NCBI RefSeq assembly: GCF_002368195.1
Contig: NZ_AP018178.1
Location: forward strand, 9,845,374 to 9,909,373
Reading direction: 5' to 3'
Length of the DNA: 64,000 bases
Origin: Calothrix sp. NIES-2100
GTDB lineage: Bacteria > Cyanobacteriota > Cyanobacteriia > Cyanobacteriales > Nostocaceae
Position 1 is the stretch's first letter. Each line of letters opens with the position of its first letter. The translations under genes were made by a program, and so were the position numbers. Positions 43,298-53,298 of the stretch are shown here, in pieces. Under the pieces are notes generated by a model. It was not told the DNA's origin. It made no database searches and saw only the letters and a list, made by a program, of their open reading frames with translations.

Positions 43298-45394
43298 ATG
43301 ATGCTGACGCGATGCCTGCGGCGAGCGAAGCTATCGCTCGCTTTGATTATTGCTTCTCAACTAATTTACTCTGTTCCCATTTATGCGGCAGATGCTAGGA
43401 TAACGATTTCTAAAGCTTGCCGTGTGGAGCTAACTGGTGAAAGTACCCGACGCTGGAACGAAATTTCTGGAATGTCTTTAACTGATAGGCTCTCCGCAAT
43501 TACCAGAGAGCTAGAAAACGCTCAACGGCGAGGAGACACAAGTTTTACAACCCAAACATTAGATTTTGCCATCAAGACAATTACTACTCAAATACAATCG
43601 CTGAAACAACAGGATAATCCAAAACTTTCGACTATCCTCGATCAAATCGTGGTTTTAGCTAAACCTTTACCGAGTGGGTATAGTCTGGGTAAAACGTATG
43701 TCTTGACGGAATCTGCGATCGCCTATGCACAAATTGCTCAGTCTAGCAAAGGAAAACAAACGCTACAGCTTGCGTCTGAGTCGGTATCAGGAATTCGCAA
43801 TACTCCTAAAGATTTAGTTGCGGCGCACATTCGCCTTGCAGAAGGGTGGATTGCTCTCAACCAACCGGCGGAAGCTGCATCTTCCCTCAACTATGGGTTT
43901 GAGCAAACCATCAAAAATCTGACAGATACCTACGCCAGACGTGAGTCGTTATCACAAATAGTTAATTTATATCTCCAAATTTACCAACCCACAAAAGCTT
44001 TAGAGGTGCTAAAGCAACTTTCTCCTCAAGATTACGATCCTGATATTACCGTCACTCAGATTGCTGCTGCCTACGTTAAAGCTAGAGACCCAGTAAAAGC
44101 AAAGCAATTACTAGATCCGTTGCTCAAAGCAGCACTAGCAACTAAAGATGTGGAACAACGGGAAATTAAATTAATGAATTTGGTGCTACACTATGCCCCT
44201 AGTGGAGATTTAGGGCGATCGCAGCAAATTGTTTCTCAAATGAAACGTCCTAATTCTTTCCGGGCTAGAAGTTGGTTGACAATTGCGGCAGAAAGTCGCA
44301 AATTTAACCAGCCAGAAATCCGTAAACAAGTGATCGCCCGTTTGGTTGCTGATGCCAAAGCCGCTAAAATAGCCGATCAGTTTGGTGGACGCTTCGATAA
44401 TGAATGGTATGGCGAGATGTCAAATTTATCTACAACTCGCGGCTATCAGCCAGAACTCAAAGCCTTGATTGCTGAACTGCGTGCGGTGAATGTCTTGGGA
44501 ATTGTCCTGAAAGATTTGATTGCTAATAAACAGTTGACAACTGCTCGGCAAATACTACCACGCCCGATGATCGTACAGATAGATGCAGGCTATTTCGATG
44601 AAACTGATCGCTGGCTAGATAATATTGCCATAGCCGCTCTTGAAGATGGACAGCCCCAGGATGCAGAAGCTACAATTGCTGGGGAAAAAACCGATGTGCG
44701 GCGATTGCTGCGGTTTGCTCAAGCTTTCCATCGCCGTGGTAATGTTGCTGTTGCCGATCAATTATTCACTCGTAGCCAAGTAATAGCTAATAGCATTTCT
44801 GCTTTACCCACCGCCATCACAACTCATGCGGCGATCGCCAATACTTTGATTTCCACCAATCGTCCAGCCGATCAGGTATTGAATCGAATTGTCACACTGA
44901 TACAAACAGAAAAAGCATTGCCACAGCAAGCACAATTATTGCTATCAATTAGTTCAGAATTTGCCGCAACGCCATCAACTTATTTTACACTGGCAGAAAA
45001 ACTGAAGTTACTTCAACAAGTAGACTTTGCTACCTTAGCTGGTAATCAAGCGATCGCCAATCGTCAGCCAGAGGAAGCATCCCGTTTTATTGGTTACGCC
45101 GGGAGAAATTCTAGCGAAAAGTTTGACTTTGCTTTACGAGTTGTGGAACTAAATCTGACTCAAGGTAATTTCACAAAAGCGCGATCGCTCCTCAATATTC
45201 TCATCCAAACCCTCCGCAATGCCTCAGAGTCTTCCTTAGCAGCAATTGCAGAACGTTCTCGTCTCTGGGGGCGGATTGCTTTAAATCTAGTGCGTACAGG
45301 AGATGCTAAAACTGCGATCGCCATTGCTGAGAATGTCACACCATCGCCAGAACGCGAACAATTACTGCAACGTTTACGCTGTTATCAGGACTGA
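43298..45394 (+). CDS. Exported alpha-solenoid (TPR-like) protein
   Basis: About 698 residues from ATG 43298 (GTG 43271 would add nine). A signal peptide is likely (LSLALIIASQLIYSVPIYAA), though the coding for its basic head is made of a dispersed short repeat (43306-43342). The rest is almost entirely helical with repeated 30-40-residue units (RLAEGWIALNQPAEAASSLN, LVLHYAPSGDLGRSQQIVSQ, AIAALEDGQPQDAEATIAGE, GRIALNLVRTGDAKTAIAIA), typical of TPR-like solenoids that bind proteins. No catalytic motif is present. It follows the Cys-module protein by 63 bp. Function unknown; an envelope scaffold is a guess. Confidence 0.7.
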   Translation: MMLTRCLRRAKLSLALIIASQLIYSVPIYAADARITISKACRVELTGESTRRWNEISGMSLTDRLSAITRELENAQRRGDTSFTTQTLDFAIKTITTQIQSLKQQDNPKLSTILDQIVVLAKPLPSGYSLGKTYVLTESAIAYAQIAQSSKGKQTLQLASESVSGIRNTPKDLVAAHIRLAEGWIALNQPAEAASSLNYGFEQTIKNLTDTYARRESLSQIVNLYLQIYQPTKALEVLKQLSPQDYDPDITVTQIAAAYVKARDPVKAKQLLDPLLKAALATKDVEQREIKLMNLVLHYAPSGDLGRSQQIVSQMKRPNSFRARSWLTIAAESRKFNQPEIRKQVIARLVADAKAAKIADQFGGRFDNEWYGEMSNLSTTRGYQPELKALIAELRAVNVLGIVLKDLIANKQLTTARQILPRPMIVQIDAGYFDETDRWLDNIAIAALEDGQPQDAEATIAGEKTDVRRLLRFAQAFHRRGNVAVADQLFTRSQVIANSISALPTAITTHAAIANTLISTNRPADQVLNRIVTLIQTEKALPQQAQLLLSISSEFAATPSTYFTLAEKLKLLQQVDFATLAGNQAIANRQPEEASRFIGYAGRNSSEKFDFALRVVELNLTQGNFTKARSLLNILIQTLRNASESSLAAIAERSRLWGRIALNLVRTGDAKTAIAIAENVTPSPEREQLLQRLRCYQD
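43306..43342. repeat. Short dispersed repeat inside a signal-peptide coding region
   Basis: GCGATGCCTGCGGCGAGCG followed by AAGCTATCGCTCGC is GC-richer than its surroundings and resembles repeat fragments at 45630-45665, 48245-48296 and 35604-35660 (shared GATGCCT.CGGC/GTTGGC type words). It encodes RCLRRAKLSLA, so it remained in frame. Confidence 0.55.
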
Positions 45395-45461
45395 GACGAG
45401 GATTGTAATGCCTAACTGGAGTGCAATTGAAAGTAGTTTTTTACTAGTGTGGTAAAACTTA

Positions 45462-45630
45462 CTAGAGAAGACGACTCTCTAAATTAGCCAAGTAACCCTT
45501 GGGGTCTGGGCGAAATCGATATTGTTCAATTCTTGCTTTGTGGTGTTTTTGCAATTGAGAACGTAATTCGAGCCAAGTATGAATATCAACTTGTGCTAAA
45601 TCAGATGCGGTAAAAGAATGAAGCGAAGTT
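45462..45630 (-). pseudogene. C-terminal gene remnant
   Basis: An open minus-strand stretch reads SDLAQVDIHTWLELRSQLQK, then HHKARIEQYRFRPDPKGYLA and ends in TAG at 45462. It has no start and runs upstream into a short dispersed repeat and the 7-bp tandem repeat. The coherent composition suggests the last 50 residues of a lost gene; no family recognised. Confidence 0.4.
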
Positions 45631-45699
45631 GCGATGCCTTCGGCAACGGCAAAGCCGAACGCGCAGGCAAGTTTGACAGAACCACGAATAATACCAATT

Positions 45700-45755
45700 C
45701 AAAATTCAAAATTCAAAATTCAAAATTCAAAATTCAAAATTCAAAATTCAAAATT
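45700..45755. repeat. 7-bp tandem repeat, 8 units of CAAAATT
   Basis: Eight perfect copies of CAAAATT in a row. Long tandemly repeated heptamers of this kind are a known feature of heterocystous cyanobacteria. It is not a CRISPR (no spacers). Confidence 0.95.
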
Positions 45756-45854
45756 AAGAATCTAGACAGGATAAGGCTTTGGATCTGTGTATCTGTCGCA
45801 TTCTTTTTTCAAATTAGTATAAAAAGGGATGAGGGGGCAACCTTACGACCAGTA

Positions 45855-47177
45855 CCTTAGAGGATGACAAGACAACTCTAAGCTATGCAGGACAAAACTT
45901 TGAGAAGATGGTGAAGACAAAAAATAGGGAGCATTTTTGTGGCTCCCCTGGAAAAATATGTTTCCTGAATCTTACCAAAAAACCCTGCGTACCCATCTGA
46001 ATGAAAGCCAGTATATAACCATAAAGCTTCTGTTGTTATTGCTACAAGTTCATCGTCAGGTCAAACTCTCTGTTTTAGCGAGTGTCTTTCCCCAACCAAT
46101 TCAATATGGTAGTCGTAAGCGAAACCTGCAACGCTTTTTAAACTTGCCTCGACTCAATGTTAAACTTTTGTGGTTTCCCTTGATCAAATATTGGATTAGA
46201 CAAGTACAAACGGGACGGAACTTAAATCGAGATCAACGTCGTCGTCTCCAGAGACTCAAACACCATAAATATGGATATTGGATGCTCGCAATTGACAGGA
46301 CTCAGTGGAAAGGACGGAATGTATTTATGGTGAGCTTAGTTTGGGTAACTCATGCTCAACATTGTATTGGGAAATCTTAAAATAGGTAGGGAGCAGTAAT
46401 TTTAATACTCAAAAACGGCTTCTGAAAACAGTGCTGACTCTATTTCAGAATTATCCGGTTTTAGTATTAGGAGACCGAGAATTTCACAGCCCTAAACTAG
46501 CTCAATGGCTGAATGACAGGGGTGTATTCTTTGCTCTGAGGCAGAAAAAAGACCTGCATTTCCAAACAGCATTGAATCAGGAGTATCAAGTCCTGAAAAA
46601 TCTGGGATTTAAACCAGGTATGTCTAAATTTTATCAGGGAGTAAGGTGCAATAAAGCCGATGGAATCGGACTATTTAATTTAGCGGTCTATTGGAGACGA
46701 AAATATAATAATCAGGGTGCAAAAGAACCCTGGTATATCTTAACTAACCTCCCGACATTACAACAAGCATTGGCAGTCTATCGTTGTCGTTGGGGCATTG
46801 AACAAATGTTCAAGGATTGTAAAACTGGTGGCTATAACTTAGAAGATACCAAGGTCAATGACACCCGTTTTTTAGCCTTAGTCTTGTTGATTGCCCTGGC
46901 CTATAGTTTGGCAACCATGCAGGGACAGCAAATGAAAAAATTAGGGATAGATATCTATGCTGGATGTATCCAATCACACAAAGAGCAGACCCCACGCCAG
47001 AGTAACTTTAGCTTTGGACTCTATGGACAACGATGGCGTTATGGCATGGAATTATGGGCAGATTGGGTCTTGCGTCTGATTGGTCTCAAACCCCATAAAC
47101 GGCTCTATTTTCAGCGTGGTTTTTATGCCCTATCCCTTATGCAGCAAACTTTATAGGTAGGTTGTCACCCTCTGAGG
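45855..47177 (+). mobile_element. IS4-family insertion sequence, decayed
   Basis: Terminal inverted repeats are CCTTAGAGGATGACAA (45855-45870) and TTGTCACCCTCTGAGG (47162-47177), 14 of 16 matching when reversed. They enclose one transposase gene in two pieces. Total length is about 1.32 kb, normal for IS4-type elements. No clear target-site duplication is visible, and the exact ends could extend a few bases. Confidence 0.75.
45958..47156 (+). pseudogene. IS4-type DDE transposase, frameshifted
   Basis: The N-terminal part starts at ATG 45958 (FPESYQKTLRTHLNESQY) and includes the first catalytic Asp in LAIDRTQW. It shifts frame at about 46345-46355 (reading HCIGKS then stop at 46378-46380). 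The correct continuation frame (LYWEIL, a TAG at about 46373, GSSNFNTQKRLLKT) leads into the rest. There the second Asp (LVLGDREFHSP) and the Glu of the YREK-like signature (YRCRWGIEQMFKDCK) are intact. It would therefore be inactive unless rescued by frameshifting, and the extra stop argues against that. Confidence 0.85.
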
Positions 47178-47289
47178 CTTGGTACAGATACATAATAGGT
47201 AGATTGACTTCTCAAAGTAGAACTTGAATAATAAATATTAATTCTATTTGGGTTTGCGGTTCTTTCTATGCTTTGACAAGGTGATAAGA

Positions 47290-50200
47290 ATGATTACGCT
47301 ACCTGACGTTGCGGTTGATGCTCAGATATACTCCAGCAAGAATTCTGTGGTGTATCGTGGCATCAAGCTGTCAGATCGCACGCCTGTTATTCTCAAAGTT
47401 CTCAAACAGGACTATCCTACGGCATCGGAACTCACCCGCTACAGGCAGGAATATGAAATTACGCGATCGCTTAACTTAGAAGGCGCGATCAAGGCATATA
47501 GTCAGCAGGAATATCAGCGCACACTCGTTATTTTTTTAGAAGATTTCGGTGGAGAGTCTCTGGAGAGATGGATACAGCAGCGTCCAGATTTCTGCCCTAT
47601 GCCCTTATCAGCTTTTCTATCCCTTGCCATTAAACTCACAGGTATTCTGGGCAGAATTCATGCTGCTGGTGTCATTCATAAAGATATCAACCCTAGCAAT
47701 ATTGTCTTCAATCTAGATACTGGGGTCGTTAAATTTATTGATTTCGGAATTGCTACTCGATTTAACCGCACCAATCCAACCTTCAAAAACCCTCATGTTC
47801 TAGAAGGCACTCTTGCATATCTATCTCCAGAGCAAACCGGACGCATGAACCGTTTGCTTGATTATCGTACTGATTTTTACTCCCTTGGCATAACGTTCTA
47901 TGAACTGCTCACTGGACAGTTACCGTTTACCACAACAGACATTCTTGAACTTGTCCATTGTCATCTTGCCAAATCACCTGTTCCGCCTCATGAACTGAAG
48001 GCAACGATTCCCAAAGCAGTTTCAGATATCGTTTTGAAACTAATGGCAAAGAATGCGGAGGATCGCTATCAGAGTGCTTGGGGTATCAAAGCAGATTTAG
48101 AAATTTGTGCTGACCAATTAAAAAAAATCGGGCAAATTAATAGTATTCAACTGGGTCTATTAGATGTTTGGGATCAGTTTCAAATTCCCCAAAAACTATA
48201 TGGACGGGATCGGGAAGTTGCAATGTTACTAGCGGCTTTTGAGCGCGTTGCGTGTCCGTTGGCGCAGCCTCCCGCAGGGAAGGACAGTCGCATTGCTTCA
48301 GAAAATCTTGTACAACAAACTTCAGAGCAGAAACTAACAGACAATCAAACCTTCAAAGTCGAAATGATGCTGGTTTCTGGCTATGCGGGAATTGGGAAAT
48401 CAGCATTAGTGCAGGAACTTTATAAACCAATCACCGCAAAGCGCGGCTATTTTATTTGGGGTAAATTCGATCAATTTCAGCGTAATATTCCCTACAGCGC
48501 GATCGCAAATGCCCTGCAAAAATTAGTACAACAATTGCTCGGTGAACCAGACGAGCAACTTCAACAATGGCGATCGCGCTTGCTAACGGCTTTGGGAACC
48601 AACGGACAAATTATCATTGATATCATCCCAGAAGTTGAATTAATTATCGGCAAGCAGCCGCCTGTATCAGAAGTTGGAGCAACTGAAGCTCAAAATCGTT
48701 TCAATTTAATATTTCAAAACTTTGTGCGGGTGTTTTGTTCAGAGTCACACCCGCTTGTGATCTTTTTAGATGATTTGCAATGGATAGACTCAGCAACGCT
48801 GAAGTTAATCGAGCTGATGTTGCTTGATGAACAAACCCAATTCCTATTTTTAATTGGAGCCTATCGAGATAATGAGGTAAATCCAACTCATCCGTTGATG
48901 TTAACGCTCTTAAGACTGCGAAAACAAGGGGCAGTAATTCAGGAGATAATCCTGGCACCATTAACGCTGAGTCCACTGAGCAAGTTGATTGCCGAGACGC
49001 TACATCAGAATGCAGACACCGTTTGTTCTTTAGCCGAGTTAGTACTGCGTAAAACTGAGGGTAATCCCTTTTTTGTCGGTGAATTTTTGAGAATGCTGCA
49101 TAGCGAAAATCTGCTGACCTTTGATGCACAACACTTATGCTGGGAATGGAACATTGCTGATATTCAAGCCCAGGATATTACCGATAATGTGGTGGAGTTG
49201 CTACTGATCCAGTTAAATAAATTACCAGAAAACACACAGCAAATTCTCCAGTTAGCAGCTTGTATCGGTGCTGAATTTAATTTAAATACGCTAGCGATCG
49301 TTTGCGAACAATCTCCTAAAGCAATTTCTCTAAATTTACTAGTAGCCATTCAAGCTGGATTAATTCAACCTATATCTGAATTAGACGAAAACCTCTTAGT
49401 TCAAAAATATAAGTTTTTGCACGATCGCGTACAGCAAGCAGCATACGCCTTAATCGATGAGTCGCAAAAAGTTGGGGTACATCTGCAAATCGGTCGCAAT
49501 TTACTCGAAAAGACTTCACCAAAGCAGCTAGCAGAGCGGTTGTTTGAAATTGTTGACCAACTTAATTATGGAACCGAGTTAATCAGTGAGCAATTTGAAC
49601 GGAATGAGATTGCTAAACTGAATTTGCAAGCAGGTCAAAAAGCGCTGGCAGCAACGGCTTATGAAGCAGCTTTCAAGTATTTCAATACAGGGCTTAAACT
49701 CCTTGATGTGGAAAGTTGGCAGTGTGAGTATGACCTAACTTTGGTGTTGCATTCGGAGGCAGCAGAGGCAGCATACCTCAGTGGTCACTTTGACAACATG
49801 GAGCGGCTTGTAGAAGAAGTGTTCAAGCGTGCGAAGACGGCGCTTGATAAAGTGAAAGCTTACGATAGCAAAATTCAAGCATGGCTGTCGCAGGGCGACC
49901 CTAAAGAAGCACTTAAAACTGGCTTGGAAGTCCTGCAACTCTTGGGAATTAGTTTAGTGGAAGCTCCAAGTCAGTTAGACGTTCAAGCAGCATTAGAGGA
50001 AACCGCTTCACAATTGGCTGGGCGGGAAATCGAAGATTTGATTGATCTGCCAGAGATGACTGAACCTGTGCCACTGGCAGCAATCTACATTTTAGTAAGC
50101 ACAGTGGGTGCGGCTTTTAATGTGTCACCTGCTCTGATGGTGCTGATTGTGTGCAAGATGGTGAATTTATCGATCACCAATGGAAACGCTATCTGGTCGC

Positions 50201-53200
50201 TTCTCGGTTATGCTGCTTATGGCATGATGCTATGTGGAGTTGTACAAGACATCGAACTGGGCTATCGATTTGGCAAACTATCCTTAAATTTAGCGAAAAA
50301 ATTAAGTAACAAGAAAGGTAACTGCAAAGCATTGCTGATGGTGAATTTTCATATCATTCACTGGAAAGACCACCTGAAAGAGACGTTCCCTAGTTTAAAT
50401 GAGGCTTATCAAAGCGGGATAGAAAGTGGAGAGTTTGAATTTGCCAGTTATTGTGCATTCAGCCTATGTTATTACCCCTTTTTTGCAGGACAAGAACTGA
50501 CAGAGCTGGAACAACAAACAGCGATTTATCGTAAAGCCACCAATCAAATTAGACGAGAGACTCCTGCCACTTGGCTGGCAATGTTGCAGCAAACAATCCT
50601 TAACCTGCGAGGTCAATCTGAAAATCCAAGTCGCTTAGTGGGTTGTATCTATAACGAAGAGCAAGCAATATCACGGGCGATCGCTGTCAAGGATGGAACT
50701 AGCATTCACTATTTTTACTTAAATAAGCTGATTTTATGCTATCTGTTCGGAGAGTATAAGCAAGCTGCAAAAACGGCTACTTTGGCAGAACAGTATTTAG
50801 GCGCAGCCACAGCAATAATCTCTGTACCTCTATTTCATTTCTATGACTCTCTAATATTTCTGAGCTTGTTGGCGGATGCTTCAAACTCTGAAAAAGCAGC
50901 TTGGTTGAATCGCGTTAACGCCAACCAGGAAAAAATGCAGAAATGGGCACACCATGCACCCATGAATTTTTTGCATAAGTTTCAGTTAGTTGAGGCAGAG
51001 AAAGCACGAGCTTTGGGTCAGTTTTTTGAGGCAGAGGAGTTTTACGAACAAGCAATTTTTGGTGCTAAAGAAAACGAGTACCTTCAAGAAGAAGCTTTAG
51101 GCTATGAGTTAGCTGCAAAACATTACTTGGCTCGTGGTCGAGAAAGGTTTGCTCAACTCTATATGAAGGAAGCCCATTACTGCTATGAGCGATGGGGAGC
51201 AACCGCAAAAGCCAAAGATTTAGAAACTCGCTATCCCCAGTTTTTTCCTCAGTCGCTGAATGTGGCTGGCGCACTAGTTCATACCACTGCTGGAACTACT
51301 TCTAATAGCTCAGATATCGCTTTAGACTTAGCGGCGGTGATGAAAGCATCTCAAGCTATCTCTCGTGAAATTGAACTGGATCAGTTACTCAATTCTTTGA
51401 TGCAGATATTAATTGAGAATGCTGGCGCACAAACTGGATGCTTGATTTTAGAAAACGCAGGAGAATGGGCGATTGAAGCTGCTTGTGAACTCAATGGTGA
51501 TGCGAATCTTTGTGCTACACAAGTATTGCAATCGATTTCAATGGTAAATCGCTTACCCGAATCCATCATTCATTATGTGATTCGGACTCATGAATCTGTC
51601 ATCTTAAATGATGCAACTCGTGAAGGTAATTTCATCAATGAGCCATATATTCAGCAGAACCAAACGAAATCACTTCTTTGTTTGCCGTTGTTGAATCAAA
51701 GTAAACTTGTTGGTGTGCTGTATCTGGAAAATCGATTAGTAACTGGGGCATTCACAGCAGAACGCTCACAACTTCTAAATCTACTATCAACTCAGGCAGC
51801 AATTGCGATCGAAAATGCCAAACTCTATTCAAAGCTACGCACTAGCGAAAGTCAGATGGCTCAATTTCTAGAAGCGATTCCGGTAGGAATTGGAATAGTG
51901 GATGCGACTGGTAGCCCCTATTACGCTAATCACCGGGGAATTCAGTTAATGGGCAAAGAGATCGATCCTTTGGTAGCACCGGAGCAAATCGCAGAGGTTT
52001 ATCAACTTTATGTGGCAGGAACGGATCGGATATATCCAACTGAGCAACTGCCAATCATCAGGGCGTTGAGCGGCGAACGCACCAGAGTTGACGACGTAGA
52101 AATTCACCAAAATAACGCAACCATTCCAGTTGAGGCATGGGGAACTCCAGTCTTTGACGAACATGGCAATGTGGTTTATGCGATCGTCACCTTTCAAGAT
52201 ATCACCGAGCGCAAACAAGCAGAACACCTTTTAGCAAATTACAACCGCACCTTAGAGCAACAGGTAGCAGAGCGGACGGCAGCTTTACAACAAAGCCAAG
52301 CAGAACTGCGCGAGCGAGAACAGGAATTACGAGTAATTACAGACGCTCTACCTGTTTGTATCACATATATAGATGCCGACCAGCGTTATCGGTTTGCCAA
52401 CCGCACATACGAGGAATGGTTTCACTGTAGTCGAGGTGAGATTCTGGGCAAGCATATTTGCGAAAACTTGGGTGAGGCGGCTTATCAAGTTGTACAACCA
52501 TACATCAATCAAGCACTAGCAGGGCAAATCACAACCTATGAGGCAGAAATTCCCTGTGTGTTTGGCAAGAAATATATCAGTAATTCCCTCATCCCTGATT
52601 TCGATGACAATGGTCAAGTCAAAGGATACTATGGTCTGATTACAGATATCAGCGATCGCAAACGCGCCGAAGAAACCTCAATTTTAGAAGAACGCAACCG
52701 TATGGCACGCGAAATTCATGACACTCTCGCGCAAGCCTTTACGGGGATTCTGGTTCACATGGGAACCGTTTCTCGATTAGTGGCAACCAACCCCCAAGCA
52801 ATTCAAACACATATTAATACCGTGCGAGATTTGGCTCGCACCGGGCTGACAGAAGCTCGACGCTCCGTTGCAGCACTGCGTCCCCAATCCCTAGAAGACG
52901 GCAATCTCTGGACAGCACTGCAACGATTTGTAGCTACAATGCAATCTTCAACCGAAACCAGCCTGATTTGTGATATTATCGGCACGCCCTATACGTTACC
53001 GCCTGAAACAGATAATAATCTGCTAAGAATTGCACAGGAAGCATTTACAAATTCAATTAGATATGCTAATGCAAATGAAATTCGGATTGAATTAGTTTAT
53101 GAACCAACGCAATTCTTCTTACGAATTAAAGACAATGGACAAGGATTTGAAGCCAATCATACAACCCTAAATCGGGGGTTTGGCTTACTGGGGATTACCG

Positions 53201-53298
53201 AACGAGCGGAACGCATTGGGGCACAACTCTCAATTGAGAGCCGACTGGGGCAAGGAACAGAAACGATCGTATCTGTACATCGGGAGGCATCAGCATGA
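47290..53298 (+). CDS. Giant hybrid Ser/Thr kinase-AAA-GAF-PAS-histidine kinase
   Basis: About 2002 residues from ATG 47290; the upstream open frame is unlikely. Domains: Ser/Thr kinase (about 10-270; HKDINPSN near 130, DFG near 152, GTLAYLSPEQ); AAA_16-type ATPase (about 300-650; Walker A GYAGIGKSAL near 364); a long TPR-like helical region (about 750-1330); GAF (about 1360-1510); two PAS domains (about 1525 and 1680); HisKA_3-type phospho-acceptor region (EERNRMAREIHDTLAQAF near 1800) and HATPase (NNLLRIAQEAFTNSIRYA, GFGLLG). All key residues are present. A repeat-derived insertion (48245-48296) adds about 17 residues after the AAA domain's first strand. Its stop overlaps the response regulator start by 4 bp, so the pair is a two-component system. 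Known as a cyanobacterial hybrid family; its signal is unknown. Confidence 0.93.
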   Translation: MITLPDVAVDAQIYSSKNSVVYRGIKLSDRTPVILKVLKQDYPTASELTRYRQEYEITRSLNLEGAIKAYSQQEYQRTLVIFLEDFGGESLERWIQQRPDFCPMPLSAFLSLAIKLTGILGRIHAAGVIHKDINPSNIVFNLDTGVVKFIDFGIATRFNRTNPTFKNPHVLEGTLAYLSPEQTGRMNRLLDYRTDFYSLGITFYELLTGQLPFTTTDILELVHCHLAKSPVPPHELKATIPKAVSDIVLKLMAKNAEDRYQSAWGIKADLEICADQLKKIGQINSIQLGLLDVWDQFQIPQKLYGRDREVAMLLAAFERVACPLAQPPAGKDSRIASENLVQQTSEQKLTDNQTFKVEMMLVSGYAGIGKSALVQELYKPITAKRGYFIWGKFDQFQRNIPYSAIANALQKLVQQLLGEPDEQLQQWRSRLLTALGTNGQIIIDIIPEVELIIGKQPPVSEVGATEAQNRFNLIFQNFVRVFCSESHPLVIFLDDLQWIDSATLKLIELMLLDEQTQFLFLIGAYRDNEVNPTHPLMLTLLRLRKQGAVIQEIILAPLTLSPLSKLIAETLHQNADTVCSLAELVLRKTEGNPFFVGEFLRMLHSENLLTFDAQHLCWEWNIADIQAQDITDNVVELLLIQLNKLPENTQQILQLAACIGAEFNLNTLAIVCEQSPKAISLNLLVAIQAGLIQPISELDENLLVQKYKFLHDRVQQAAYALIDESQKVGVHLQIGRNLLEKTSPKQLAERLFEIVDQLNYGTELISEQFERNEIAKLNLQAGQKALAATAYEAAFKYFNTGLKLLDVESWQCEYDLTLVLHSEAAEAAYLSGHFDNMERLVEEVFKRAKTALDKVKAYDSKIQAWLSQGDPKEALKTGLEVLQLLGISLVEAPSQLDVQAALEETASQLAGREIEDLIDLPEMTEPVPLAAIYILVSTVGAAFNVSPALMVLIVCKMVNLSITNGNAIWSLLGYAAYGMMLCGVVQDIELGYRFGKLSLNLAKKLSNKKGNCKALLMVNFHIIHWKDHLKETFPSLNEAYQSGIESGEFEFASYCAFSLCYYPFFAGQELTELEQQTAIYRKATNQIRRETPATWLAMLQQTILNLRGQSENPSRLVGCIYNEEQAISRAIAVKDGTSIHYFYLNKLILCYLFGEYKQAAKTATLAEQYLGAATAIISVPLFHFYDSLIFLSLLADASNSEKAAWLNRVNANQEKMQKWAHHAPMNFLHKFQLVEAEKARALGQFFEAEEFYEQAIFGAKENEYLQEEALGYELAAKHYLARGRERFAQLYMKEAHYCYERWGATAKAKDLETRYPQFFPQSLNVAGALVHTTAGTTSNSSDIALDLAAVMKASQAISREIELDQLLNSLMQILIENAGAQTGCLILENAGEWAIEAACELNGDANLCATQVLQSISMVNRLPESIIHYVIRTHESVILNDATREGNFINEPYIQQNQTKSLLCLPLLNQSKLVGVLYLENRLVTGAFTAERSQLLNLLSTQAAIAIENAKLYSKLRTSESQMAQFLEAIPVGIGIVDATGSPYYANHRGIQLMGKEIDPLVAPEQIAEVYQLYVAGTDRIYPTEQLPIIRALSGERTRVDDVEIHQNNATIPVEAWGTPVFDEHGNVVYAIVTFQDITERKQAEHLLANYNRTLEQQVAERTAALQQSQAELREREQELRVITDALPVCITYIDADQRYRFANRTYEEWFHCSRGEILGKHICENLGEAAYQVVQPYINQALAGQITTYEAEIPCVFGKKYISNSLIPDFDDNGQVKGYYGLITDISDRKRAEETSILEERNRMAREIHDTLAQAFTGILVHMGTVSRLVATNPQAIQTHINTVRDLARTGLTEARRSVAALRPQSLEDGNLWTALQRFVATMQSSTETSLICDIIGTPYTLPPETDNNLLRIAQEAFTNSIRYANANEIRIELVYEPTQFFLRIKDNGQGFEANHTTLNRGFGLLGITERAERIGAQLSIESRLGQGTETIVSVHREASA
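48245..48296. repeat. Short dispersed repeat inserted in kinase coding frame
   Basis: GCGTTGCGTGTCCGTTGGCG followed by CAGCCTCCCGCAGGGAAGGAC encodes RVACPLAQPPAGKDSRIAS within the giant kinase. It has the look of the Nostoc-type repeats (GTTGGCG.AGCCTC.CG.AGGGA) seen between genes, and lies just before the strand leading to the Walker A motif, in a loop-like position. Confidence 0.65.

Noticed and set aside
45700..45755. Possible CRISPR or origin iterons
   Set aside because: Pure 7-bp tandem units without spacers; this is a heptamer microsatellite typical of these genomes.
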